Shown here in pieces: positions 38,445-47,385 of a stretch of DNA of 64,000 nt. The DNA is taken from the NCBI GenBank assembly GCA_964417725.1, contig CAYQIV010000009.1, positions 1-64,000 on the forward strand. Reading direction: 5' to 3'. Origin of the DNA: SHZI01 sp964417725. GTDB taxonomy: Bacteria > Pseudomonadota > Gammaproteobacteria > Steroidobacterales > GCA-2729495. How positions within the stretch are numbered: the stretch's first letter is position 1; every line of letters begins with the position of its first letter. The position numbers and the translations under genes are program-made. Under the pieces are notes generated by a model, which saw only the letters and a program-made list of their open reading frames with translations, ran no database searches and was not told the origin of the DNA.

Positions 38445-39878
38445 GTGCACGATTTCAGGACCCTGGCCAGGCTCGTCGACGAACAGGGCGAGATGTACCA
38501 CATCCAGCGCCCGGTCAACCCGCGTTTCGAGATGCCGGCCCTGATGCTGCAGGCTGAAAAGCAACGCCGTGCCTTCCGCTTCGACCACGTCACCGGCAGC
38601 GATTTCCCGGTCATCGGCGGCCTGCTGAACCGCATCGAGCGCTATGGCTGGGCGCTCGGCACGCGCCCCGGCGAGCCTTTCGACCAGGCGGCGCTGGATG
38701 CCCGCATCGAGGCCGGCCGCAATGCGCCACTGCCACCCGAAGTGCATGACCAGGGGCCGGTGCAGGACGTCTCCCTGACCGGCGAGGCCATCGACCTGGG
38801 GCGCCTGCCCGTGCCGACATTCTTCGCCGAGGACAGCGGTCCGTTCATCACCAGCGCGGTGGGCATCTCCCGCAATCCGGAAACCGGCAAGCTCAACGTC
38901 GGCATCTACCGCACCCTGGTCATCGACCGTCATACCGTCGTGGTCAATGCCAGCTCACTCTCCGACCTGATCCGCTATTACCGCCATGCGCGCGACCGCG
39001 GCCAGCCCCTGCAGATCGCCCTGGCCATCGGCGCCGATCCGGCGCTGCTGATCGCCGCCGCCTGCAAGTTTCCGCCGGACGTTTCCGAGATCGAGGTTGC
39101 CGGTGGCCTGGCCGGTGCACCGCTGCCCATGGTCAGGTGTCAGCGCAGCGACCTGCTGGTGCCGGCGCGTGCCGAGATGGTCCTTGAACTGACCGTCGAT
39201 TTTTCGCTGGATGTGTGCAATACGCTCGGTGAATTTGCCGGCCAGTATGGCACCGAAACGGCGCCGGCCAGTCGCGTGGATGTCATCACCCACCGCCACG
39301 ACGCGCTTTTCTACAGCATCCTCGCCGGCCGCAATCCGGAACACAACACATTGGGCGGCGTGGCCACCTACGGCATCCAGCGCAACCTGTGCAACGCGCT
39401 GCGCCGGCAGTTTCCCGTCATCCGCGACATCAACGCCTACATCGATCCGCAACTTGGTGCGATGGTCCATATCGTCGTCGCAATCGACAAGCAGGATGAC
39501 GAGGAGCCCCGACAGCTCATCCGCAGGATCTTTTCGGCCGACGGCGGATTTTTCCCCGTCAGTCACATCACCAAGCGGGTCATCGTCGTCGACACCGACA
39601 TCGACGTGCACGATCTGGGCGACGTCGAATGGGCGATCTGGAGCCGGGTTGCCGATGCAGGGAAGTACGTCATCATTCCCGACCAGCAGAGCTGGGAACT
39701 GGAGCGCTGTGCGCGGCCCGGACGGGGCTCGCTGCGCATTGGCATCGATGCCACGATGGACGCGGCCGACCGCGAGAAACTCAAGCGGCCGGTCATTCCC
39801 GGCAGCGCGGCAATCCTGCTGCCCGACTACGCCGCCAACCCGCCGTCACGCCGAGCCGCCCACGGGACACCGCCATGA
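38445..39878 (+). CDS. UbiD-family (de)carboxylase
   Basis: A 477-residue member of the prenylated-FMN-dependent UbiD family, which reversibly decarboxylates aromatic or conjugated acids. The cofactor and metal region is visible around KLNVGIYRTLVID (about 150-162), with later SEIEVAGGLAGAP and NTLGGVATYGIQRNL family segments. The GTG start has AAGGAG nearby. The divergence from ubiquinone-type UbiD and the neighbouring nitrilase homologue argue for a catabolic acid rather than ubiquinone synthesis. A prenyltransferase partner (UbiX) is not in the window. Its stop overlaps the next ATG by four bases. Confidence 0.88.
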   Translation: MHDFRTLARLVDEQGEMYHIQRPVNPRFEMPALMLQAEKQRRAFRFDHVTGSDFPVIGGLLNRIERYGWALGTRPGEPFDQAALDARIEAGRNAPLPPEVHDQGPVQDVSLTGEAIDLGRLPVPTFFAEDSGPFITSAVGISRNPETGKLNVGIYRTLVIDRHTVVVNASSLSDLIRYYRHARDRGQPLQIALAIGADPALLIAAACKFPPDVSEIEVAGGLAGAPLPMVRCQRSDLLVPARAEMVLELTVDFSLDVCNTLGEFAGQYGTETAPASRVDVITHRHDALFYSILAGRNPEHNTLGGVATYGIQRNLCNALRRQFPVIRDINAYIDPQLGAMVHIVVAIDKQDDEEPRQLIRRIFSADGGFFPVSHITKRVIVVDTDIDVHDLGDVEWAIWSRVADAGKYVIIPDQQSWELERCARPGRGSLRIGIDATMDAADREKLKRPVIPGSAAILLPDYAANPPSRRAAHGTPP

Positions 39879-40978
39879 TAGACCCCTACATCGCTGTCGC
39901 CCTGCAGACGACTGTCCGCCATGTCACACATCGCAGCGAGGTCGAACGCAATCTGGTCCACATCGGCAACATGGTCGATCTGGTCTGCCATATCTGCTCA
40001 CTGGAACTGCCCGTGCGCCTGGTCACGCTCGGCGAAGGCGCGATACAGGGTTTCGTCGACGAGATCATGCACCTGTCGCCGGCGGAATACGCCGAGCGAA
40101 TGGCGGCCGAAATCCCCGGCGACGAGACCAATTTCCTCGGTGAACGGGCCCGCCGGCACGGCATCTGGCTGCTCGGTCAGCTCAAGGAAAAGGTCTCGGG
40201 ATATCCGGGGCGCTTCTTCAACACCGTGTTCCTCATCGATCCGCAGGGCAAGGTGGTCTACAAGCATCGCAAGAACGTTGTTTTGTTCGTCGAGCACTCG
40301 ACCACGCCGCACGATGTCTATGACCGGTGGGTCGAGGAACATGGTGATGGCCTGGACGCCTTTTTTCCGGTCGCGAGGACCGAGATCGGCAACATCGGCG
40401 GCAGCGTCGGCGTCGAGGGATCGTTCCCGGAAAGTTACCGCGGCTTCGCCATGAACGGAGCCGAGATTCTTTACCGGGGGTCGTTGCCGGAGCCGTGGGT
40501 CTCGAGGGAGATATGGGACGTCCAGAACCGTGCGCGTGCGGTCGACAACACGGCATATCTCATGGCACCCAACTGTGGTGCACTCGTCATGCCCGGCAGC
40601 CCGCCGGTGACGATCGGTGGCGCACTCGGTGGCAAGTCGATGATCGCTGGCTACAAAGGCGAGTTGCTGGCGCAAAGCAGTGCAACGGACGATTGCTACG
40701 TCAGCGCCGAGATCAACATCGAGGCGCTGCGCTACTACCGCGAGACAGCCCGTTTCCAGAACTGGCTGCCGTATCTGCGCACCGAAATCTATCGCCAGAT
40801 CTACGCCAAACCGATCTGGCCGAAGAACCAGACGGCCTCCGACGATGAGGCAGCAGGCGCACTGTTCAATGCTTCGGTGGCCCGGCTCCAGGCTGATGGC
40901 GCCTATACGCCGCGGGATACCTGCTATCCTTCCACGCCGGCTGCCCCAGGCCGGAACGGGCAAGATGGCAAGGAGTGA
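39875..40978 (+). CDS. Nitrilase-superfamily protein lacking the catalytic cysteine
   Basis: A 367-residue carbon-nitrogen hydrolase homologue. Glu54 (TLGEGAI) and Lys133 (KHRKNVV) of the Glu-Lys-Cys triad are present. At the nucleophile position the segment reads IGNIGGSVGVEGSFPES, giving Gly179 (codon ggc) where the paralogue at 41222-42361 has IGNIGTLICAEGSYPEA with Cys184. Hydrolysis by the normal mechanism is therefore unlikely. ATGA overlap couples it to the UbiD-family gene, so a non-catalytic or altered role with that enzyme is plausible. The reading frame is intact, so this is not a simple pseudogene. Confidence 0.85.
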   Translation: MIDPYIAVALQTTVRHVTHRSEVERNLVHIGNMVDLVCHICSLELPVRLVTLGEGAIQGFVDEIMHLSPAEYAERMAAEIPGDETNFLGERARRHGIWLLGQLKEKVSGYPGRFFNTVFLIDPQGKVVYKHRKNVVLFVEHSTTPHDVYDRWVEEHGDGLDAFFPVARTEIGNIGGSVGVEGSFPESYRGFAMNGAEILYRGSLPEPWVSREIWDVQNRARAVDNTAYLMAPNCGALVMPGSPPVTIGGALGGKSMIAGYKGELLAQSSATDDCYVSAEINIEALRYYRETARFQNWLPYLRTEIYRQIYAKPIWPKNQTASDDEAAGALFNASVARLQADGAYTPRDTCYPSTPAAPGRNGQDGKE

Positions 40979-40980
40979 TC

Positions 40981-41220
40981 GTGGCAAAAATACTGCGGCG
41001 TTCGCAGGACAGGGTGCTGTTGGGCGTCTGTGGGGGCGTTGCCGAATGGATGGGGTGGGAAGCGAACTCGGTGCGGCTCGGCTATGCCGTCCTGACGGTG
41101 GTCAGTCTTCTGCTACCGGGCATTTTCATCTATACCCTGCTGCTGCTTTTCATGCGGCCACCCGGATACACGCCCTCACCGCAGAGCCCGCCGCACGACG
41201 ACGAAGAGCGGGGCCGCTGA
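40981..41220 (+). CDS. PspC-domain membrane protein
   Basis: A 79-residue protein with the PspC pattern RVLLGVCGGVAEWMGWEANSVRLGYAV and one or two membrane helices (about 34-58). The GTG at 40981 is chosen because AAGGAG lies five bases before it. PspC-type proteins respond to or sense inner-membrane stress with PspA/PspB, neither of which is nearby. It follows the nitrilase-like gene by two bases and converges on the second nitrilase gene one base after its stop. Confidence 0.8.
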   Translation: MAKILRRSQDRVLLGVCGGVAEWMGWEANSVRLGYAVLTVVSLLLPGIFIYTLLLLFMRPPGYTPSPQSPPHDDEERGR

Positions 41221-41221
41221 C

Positions 41222-42361
41222 TCAACGGTTACCGCTGCGCGCCAGGCGCTCGAGCACGTCGCCATCCACCGGGAAGGGCTGCCAGTCTCGCGGTGGCGTG
41301 TAGACACCCCAGGAAACCATCTTGTTGACTTGATGCTTGACCAGCTCGAGTTGCTCCGATTCGGTGAACGGCGGGGCATCCATGCACAGGTTCTTCGGGT
41401 AGATGCCGCCGCGCGACAGCGCTGCCGCGTAGATGGCATGGTATTCCTCGACGCGCATGTCCTTGACCAGGTTTTGCCATTGCGCCCTGACGCGAAAATC
41501 GCGCAACGCCTCGATGTCGAACAGTCCACTGACCAGCGTCTCGCCACCGCCCAGATACTCGGAGATGATGCCACCCCGGTAGTCGATGATCTGACTCTTG
41601 CCGCAGCTCATCTTGTGACCACCGCCGGGGAACCAGATCCCGCCGATGTTGGGTGCCATCACGTAGGCCGTGTTGAAGACGGCGTGCGAGCGGTTCTGGA
41701 TTTCGGCGATCCCGTTGCCCATCCACGGCTCGGGGTACTGGGTGCGCCAGATGATTTCCGCACCATTCATCGCCAGCCCCCGTGCGGCCTCCGGATAGCT
41801 GCCCTCGGCGCAGATCAGCGTGCCGATGTTGCCGATCTCGGTCTTTGCCACAGGGAAAATGGCCTGGAACAGCTTTACCGGATCGTCACCGTAGCGGCGC
41901 AGGTAGAGGTCCCAGATGTCGCTGGGCGCGACGTTCGGTTCCCGCTGGTAGAACGCCGTCTTGTAGTGTTTGTGGATGACCTCGCCCTGCGGGTCGATGA
42001 CGAAGGCGATATTGAAGACCCGATCCTCCATGAGCGTCGGGTCCCTGGCCACCATCTGCGCGATGATGTACACATTGAACTCGCGGGCCAATGCCCCGAG
42101 CGCCGCCGTCTCCGGCCCCGGAATCTCCGGCGCAACCTCCCGGCAGATGCGCAGATGCTCGTCCCCGCCACCCAGGCACCAGCCACCGATGCCACCTTCA
42201 GAAACGGCCACCAGCCTGACCGGCAGGTCGAGGCTGCAGTTCCAGACCGCATAGCGGATGCTGAGGGCCAGGGCATCGATGTCCTTCATATAGTCATCAC
42301 GCGTGACCGCCATGCGCGACTCGTTCTGTATGCCAACGGCGGTGTACCTGAGGGAAGACAT
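41222..42361 (-). CDS. Nitrilase/aliphatic-amidase-family hydrolase
   Basis: A 379-residue carbon-nitrogen hydrolase with the intact triad: Glu55 (AVSEGGI), Lys134 (KHYKTAF) and Cys184 (LICAEGSYPEA). It is a clear paralogue of the cysteine-less protein at 39875, with matching MNGAEI and AYVMAPN segments. Substrates of this branch (nitriles, amides or carbamoyl compounds) cannot be told apart here. AGGAGA precedes the start. It converges with pspC, so it is regulated apart from the UbiD-family operon. Confidence 0.86.
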   Translation of the reverse strand: MSSLRYTAVGIQNESRMAVTRDDYMKDIDALALSIRYAVWNCSLDLPVRLVAVSEGGIGGWCLGGGDEHLRICREVAPEIPGPETAALGALAREFNVYIIAQMVARDPTLMEDRVFNIAFVIDPQGEVIHKHYKTAFYQREPNVAPSDIWDLYLRRYGDDPVKLFQAIFPVAKTEIGNIGTLICAEGSYPEAARGLAMNGAEIIWRTQYPEPWMGNGIAEIQNRSHAVFNTAYVMAPNIGGIWFPGGGHKMSCGKSQIIDYRGGIISEYLGGGETLVSGLFDIEALRDFRVRAQWQNLVKDMRVEEYHAIYAAALSRGGIYPKNLCMDAPPFTESEQLELVKHQVNKMVSWGVYTPPRDWQPFPVDGDVLERLARSGNR

Positions 42362-42631
42362 CGGTGGGTTCTCCTGGGCATCGGGCGGCGGACGGTGGGC
42401 CTGCCGGCTTACCGCCCTTCACTATAGGAGCGGGCCCGGCGGCCGGCAAATACAAAAAATGGGCTCCCGATCCGGCCCGCGCCCGGTGAGGGGTGACGCA
42501 GGTCACGGTCCGGTGCCGGAACGCTGGCAGCCAGCAGGACCGGCGGCGCAATATCGACCCGCCATGTTCAAGCAGGATCCGCCAACGGCCGATAAGGTAC
42601 CGGGACACCCCGGGACAGCGGATCGAGGCCG

Positions 42632-45010
42632 ATGCTGATCAGAACCCTGGTGAACTCACCGCCCCTCACCGGGGAACTGGTGATCACCTATGCCAACAAC
42701 ATGGGCTGGGGCGCGATGGGCATCGCCTTCATCGGCGCACTGGCCATGTTCGGCGCCATCGACCGCGTCCGCGACGAGGGCAACGCGCACCGGCGCCTGA
42801 CCTGGCTGGCAATCGCCGGCGTGGTCATGGGGCTGTGCCTGTGGGCCGCCGGCACCTTCGCCTTGCTCGGCACCTCGATCCCGGGAATCCTCGACGTCCG
42901 GCACGTGGCAAAATGGTACGCCGGCATCATCGCGATCATCGGTTGTACCGTCATGGTGATGGTGGTCGTACGAGGAACACACCGGATTGCCACCGCGCTG
43001 TCCGGTGCGCTGCTGCTGAGTTTGACGAAGTTTCTCGCCACGTTGGCACACCTGGATGGCTACGTGAGCCACACGGTCCTGCACCTCAGCGCCGAGCAAC
43101 TCCGCGCCTCGCTGCCACTGGTTTTCGGCTTCACCACCATCGCCCTGCTCCTCACCGCCTCGGCCATCCGTCCCGGTCGGCACCACGTGGCGCGGCAGGC
43201 CCTCGCCGCCGGGGTGATCAGCGTCGCCCTGACGGGTGGTCACTTTGCGCTGATGGCTGCGTTGCACGTCTACCAGCCCGCCGAAACCCTGACCACGATC
43301 CACAGCACGGTTGCCCCGGCCAGCGCACTGACCACCGTCTTCGCCGTCGTCGGCCTGTCGATCATCGCCACCGGAATCGGCATCATCGTCGACAGCCGGA
43401 TGGGGGACCTGCACCGCGGCATCCGGGAGAAGGAGCAACGTTATCGGGCCGTCATCGACACGATGCACGATGCCCTGCTGGTGATCGATGCGCAGGGCAT
43501 GATCATCGACTGCAACCCCGCCGCCGCGCACATGTTTTCCACGGATCATGACACCTGCAGCCGCATGCCCTTCGCTCTGCTCATGGGTGCGCCCGACCAG
43601 ACCCTGAGCTTCGAGCATGTACTCGACGGCATCGGCGTGCGCACAGATCGCGTGCCAGTGCGCGGCATGCTGAAACGCATGGATGGCGAGCCATTCACCG
43701 CCGAGGTCACCGTGACCCCGCTCGAGGGCGCGGGCCAACGGTTCTTCAGCATGCTCATCCGCGACCTCAGCGCGGAAGAAGAAGCCGCGGCCGAACTTCA
43801 TCGCATGGCCAGCGCCCTGCACCAGCTGGATGAGTCGGTGGAACTGCTCGATGTCCATGGGCGGCTGCGCTATGTCAATCCCGCCTTTGAGCGCGTGGTC
43901 GGCCTGACGGCTCGTGAAGTGCTCGGGCGCAGACCCGAGGAGTTCTCGATCCATGAGGCGCTGGGCGGCAAATACGATGAGATGGTCGCCGCCATCGCCG
44001 GCGGCATCCAGTGGCGTGGCGAACTGAAGGTCAGCTACGCCCACAAGCCCATGCGGGTCTTCGACCTGCTCGTGTCGCCGATCCGCGACGCCGACGGGGC
44101 CCTTGGCGGCTGGGTCGTGGTACGCCACGACAAGACCGAGCAGCTCGCCATGGAGCAGCAACTGCGCCAGTCACAGAAAATGGAATCCGTTGGCCAGCTG
44201 GCCGCCGGCATCGCGCACGAGATCAACACACCGGTGCAGTTCGTCAGCGACAACCTGCGCTTTCTGCGGGAGTCGTTCTCCGACCTGATGAAACCGCTCG
44301 GCGAGATCCGGCGGATCATCCACGACAGGCCTCCGGGAGATGCCCTCGAACGCATCGCGGCACATGCCGCCGACGCGGACATCGACTATCTGGAGGGCGA
44401 GATCCCGCGGGCGCTGGATCAGTCTCTGGAAGGCATGCAGCGGGTTGCCGACATCGTGCGGGCAATGAAGGAGTTTTCCCACCCTTCGACGGAAAGGACC
44501 CCGGCCGACCTCGCCAAGGCCATCGCCAGCACGGCTACAGTGGCACGCAACGAATGGAAGTACGTCGCCGATATCGTCACGGACTTCGACACCGATCTGC
44601 CGCTGGTGCCCTGCGTCCTCAACGAGTTCAATCAGGTGATCCTCAACATGATCGTCAATGCGGCACACGCCATTGCCGATGTCGTCGGCGATGACGATGC
44701 ACGGCGCGGAACGATCACCATCCAGACCCGGCGCGTTGGCGACATGGCGGAGATTCGCATCAGCGACACCGGTGCCGGCATGCCCGAAGAAGTGCGCGCC
44801 AGGGTCTTTGACCCCTTCTTCACCACCAAGCCGGTCGGCAAGGGCACAGGCCAGGGCCTGTCGCTGGCCTGGGATGTCATTGTCAAACGCCATGGCGGTA
44901 CCATCGGCGTGCAGAGCACGCCGGGTCACGGTGCGTGCTTCGTGATCCGCCTGCCGTTGCGCGAAACCACGAGCGAGGCCACTGCCGGACAGGCGGTGGC
45001 CGCCGCATGA
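42632..45010 (+). CDS. Membrane sensor histidine kinase with two PAS domains
   Basis: A 792-residue kinase. Seven membrane helices (about 25-250) form a sensor laid out like an MHYT domain but without its MHYT motifs. Two PAS domains follow (about 265-375 and 390-500). The HisKA segment GQLAAGIAHEINTP has His529, and the ATPase domain (about 640-785) has NLR-type N box (NMIVNAAHAI), G1 DTGAGMPE and GTGQGLSLAWD. There is no receiver domain. It heads a plus-strand cassette with three response regulators 10 bases downstream onward, probably its outputs. Confidence 0.9.
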   Translation: MLIRTLVNSPPLTGELVITYANNMGWGAMGIAFIGALAMFGAIDRVRDEGNAHRRLTWLAIAGVVMGLCLWAAGTFALLGTSIPGILDVRHVAKWYAGIIAIIGCTVMVMVVVRGTHRIATALSGALLLSLTKFLATLAHLDGYVSHTVLHLSAEQLRASLPLVFGFTTIALLLTASAIRPGRHHVARQALAAGVISVALTGGHFALMAALHVYQPAETLTTIHSTVAPASALTTVFAVVGLSIIATGIGIIVDSRMGDLHRGIREKEQRYRAVIDTMHDALLVIDAQGMIIDCNPAAAHMFSTDHDTCSRMPFALLMGAPDQTLSFEHVLDGIGVRTDRVPVRGMLKRMDGEPFTAEVTVTPLEGAGQRFFSMLIRDLSAEEEAAAELHRMASALHQLDESVELLDVHGRLRYVNPAFERVVGLTAREVLGRRPEEFSIHEALGGKYDEMVAAIAGGIQWRGELKVSYAHKPMRVFDLLVSPIRDADGALGGWVVVRHDKTEQLAMEQQLRQSQKMESVGQLAAGIAHEINTPVQFVSDNLRFLRESFSDLMKPLGEIRRIIHDRPPGDALERIAAHAADADIDYLEGEIPRALDQSLEGMQRVADIVRAMKEFSHPSTERTPADLAKAIASTATVARNEWKYVADIVTDFDTDLPLVPCVLNEFNQVILNMIVNAAHAIADVVGDDDARRGTITIQTRRVGDMAEIRISDTGAGMPEEVRARVFDPFFTTKPVGKGTGQGLSLAWDVIVKRHGGTIGVQSTPGHGACFVIRLPLRETTSEATAGQAVAAA

Positions 45011-45020
45011 GGACCGAACC

Positions 45021-46223
45021 ATGCTGAGGATTCTCTTCGTCGACGACGAGCCGCGGGTCCTGGACGGCCTGCGCCGCATGCTGCGCAGCATGCGCAACGA
45101 GTGGGACATGATCTTCGTGACAGGCCCGCAGGAAGCCATGGCGGCAATGGAAGAAAAAGCGGCAGATGTCGTGGTCAGTGACATGAAGATGCCTGGCATG
45201 AACGGTGCCGCCCTTCTCACCGAGATCAAGCGACTCTATCCGGCCACCGTGCGTCTGATTCTCTCGGGGCAGTCGGATACCGCCGTCACCATGCAGGCCA
45301 TCGGCTGCAGCCACCAGTTCCTCATGAAGCCATCGGACCCGGAAGTCCTCAAGCAGGCCATCGGCCGCGCGCACGCTTTGGTGGCCGTCTTCGGCGATCC
45401 GCGGCTCGCGGAGATCCTCAACGGCATCAACACGCTGCCCAGCCCCCCGATGCTCTACCAGAAAATCGTCGACTGCCTGAAGCGCCCCGATGCCACGCTG
45501 GTCGATGTCGGTGCCATCATTGCCCAGGACCCGGCAATGACCAGCGCCATCCTCAAGCTGGTCAACTCGGCCTACTTCGGCCTGCCGAGACCCATCACCT
45601 CCGTGGAACGGGCAATCCCGATCATCGGCATGGAACCCCTCATCAGCCTGGTGCTCGGCCACCAGCTGTTCAGCGCCTATGGTGACCTCAGTGTGCCTGG
45701 CTTCAGCCCGGAAACCCTGTGGCGCAACAGCATCCAGACCGCGGGCATCGCCCGCAAGCTGGCGCTGTCCCGGACCGACACCAAGCCGCTCGCCGACGAC
45801 GCCTTCCTCTCCGGCCTGCTCCACGATGTGGGCAAGCTGGTGCTTGCCTCCTACTATCCCGATCGCTATGCCGAGATCCTCGCCCGGGCGGCGGCGATCG
45901 GCGAGCCGGCCGCCGAGCAGGAGTATCTCAAGACCGGCCATGGTGAGATCGGTGCCTACCTGATCGGCCTGTGGGGCCTGCCTCACAGCGTCGTCGAAGC
46001 GCTGGCTTTCCACGAGTACCCGTCCACAGCGCCGACGCGCGGCTTCTCGCTGCCGGCAATCGTCCACATCGCGGAACTGATCACCCGCCATCCCAATGCC
46101 GTCTCGCCGGCACAGCTGGGTGGCCGTGCCGACACGGCATGCCTGGCCGAGATCAACGCCGAGGCCCACTGGCCGGAATGGCTCACGGCACAGTGCACCG
46201 ACATCCCCACGGCAGTCGCATGA
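45021..46223 (+). CDS. Response regulator with HDOD output domain
   Basis: A 400-residue protein: a receiver domain (about 1-120; phospho-acceptor in VVVSDMKMPG), a short linker and an HDOD domain (about 135-330; LPSPPMLYQKIVDCL, AQDPAMTSAILKLVNSAYFG). An HD-like segment SGLLHDVGKLVLA remains. HDOD proteins link signalling to motility, cell cycle or DNA processes and usually lack hydrolase activity. It follows the kinase by 10 bases and overlaps the next regulator by four (ATGA). Confidence 0.9.
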   Translation: MLRILFVDDEPRVLDGLRRMLRSMRNEWDMIFVTGPQEAMAAMEEKAADVVVSDMKMPGMNGAALLTEIKRLYPATVRLILSGQSDTAVTMQAIGCSHQFLMKPSDPEVLKQAIGRAHALVAVFGDPRLAEILNGINTLPSPPMLYQKIVDCLKRPDATLVDVGAIIAQDPAMTSAILKLVNSAYFGLPRPITSVERAIPIIGMEPLISLVLGHQLFSAYGDLSVPGFSPETLWRNSIQTAGIARKLALSRTDTKPLADDAFLSGLLHDVGKLVLASYYPDRYAEILARAAAIGEPAAEQEYLKTGHGEIGAYLIGLWGLPHSVVEALAFHEYPSTAPTRGFSLPAIVHIAELITRHPNAVSPAQLGGRADTACLAEINAEAHWPEWLTAQCTDIPTAVA

Positions 46224-47362
46224 ACAGGCGCGTGCTGTTCGTCGATGACGAGCCCAATGTGCTCGACGGCATCCGGCGCCACCTGCGCAAGGAAGTCGAC
46301 CTGCATACAGCGGTGGGCGCTGCGGCCGGCCTCGAGTTGATGCGTGAAACCGGCGAGTTCGCCGTGGTCGTCTCCGACATGCGCATGCCCGAAATGAACG
46401 GCAGCCAGTTCCTGGCCAGGGTTCGCAGCGACTGGCCCGACAGCGTGCGCATGATCCTGTCCGGTCAGTCCGACATCGAAAGCACCATCGCCGCAGTCAA
46501 TGACGGACACATCTTTCGTTTCCTGACCAAGCCCTGCGACGGCGCCACACTGCTGGCCACCATCCAGGCGGGGCTGCGTCAGTACGAACTGATCCATGCC
46601 GAGCGACAGCTGCTCGAGCAGACACTCAGTGGCGCGGTAAAGCTCCTGACGGAGATCCTCGGCTTGACCCACCCGGCAGCCCATCAGCGCACCACCCGTC
46701 TGCGCCGCTATGCCGAGGCCATGGCCGACGCCATCAGCCTGCGCAGTGACTGGGAGTTCCGCCTGGCACTCGATCTCTCCCAGCTCGGCTGTATCACGCT
46801 GCCCACGGACATCCTGCGCAAGGTACTGACGGGCGAGCCCATGTCGGGGGATGAGCGACAGATGTACGACGCCCACCCCGAGCTCGCGGCACGACTGCTC
46901 GGCAGCATTCCCCGCCTCGAGCACGTCGCGGAGATCATCGGCAAGCAACATCACGTGCCGGCATCGCGTGACATCCAGTGGCAGCCCGATGGCCCGGACC
47001 GCTCCATGGCCACCCCGCTCCTCCTCTATCTGGCATCGGAGTTCGACCGCCGCGTGATCCGTGGCATGAAACCCTCCGTTGCGGCCGAGGAACTGGGCAC
47101 CCTGCTGCCTGGGCTGCCCCCGGCGATCCAGCGGACGCTGGTCGACACGCATGCCGGCATGGAGCGCCAGTTGGTGCCCCGGTCGGTGGCCTTGAGTGGC
47201 CTCTTGCCGGGGATGCTGCTCGAAGACGATGTCTGCAGCGCCAAGGGGGCGTGCGTCGTACCCAGTGGGCAGGTGGTCAGTACATCGATGATCGTCCGCC
47301 TGCGCAGCGTCGCGGAAGGCATCGGCATCCGTGAACCCATCAAGGTCCTGAGCCCCGCCTGA
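46220..47362 (+). CDS. Response regulator with degenerate HD-GYP domain
   Basis: A 380-residue protein: a receiver (about 1-120; VVVSDMRMPE) and then a region folded like HD-GYP cyclic-di-GMP phosphodiesterases (about 140-300). Conserved spacing is visible (HQRTTRL, AHPELAARLL, IGKQHH), but the metal-binding HD pair is replaced (ALDLSQLGCITLP) and the GYP motif is missing. It probably binds rather than cleaves a ligand. The start is ATGA-coupled to the HDOD regulator. The C-terminal 70 residues are a further unrecognised domain. Confidence 0.85.
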   Translation: MNRRVLFVDDEPNVLDGIRRHLRKEVDLHTAVGAAAGLELMRETGEFAVVVSDMRMPEMNGSQFLARVRSDWPDSVRMILSGQSDIESTIAAVNDGHIFRFLTKPCDGATLLATIQAGLRQYELIHAERQLLEQTLSGAVKLLTEILGLTHPAAHQRTTRLRRYAEAMADAISLRSDWEFRLALDLSQLGCITLPTDILRKVLTGEPMSGDERQMYDAHPELAARLLGSIPRLEHVAEIIGKQHHVPASRDIQWQPDGPDRSMATPLLLYLASEFDRRVIRGMKPSVAAEELGTLLPGLPPAIQRTLVDTHAGMERQLVPRSVALSGLLPGMLLEDDVCSAKGACVVPSGQVVSTSMIVRLRSVAEGIGIREPIKVLSPA

Positions 47363-47385
47363 AGACCGCTCATCCAGGTGATCGC

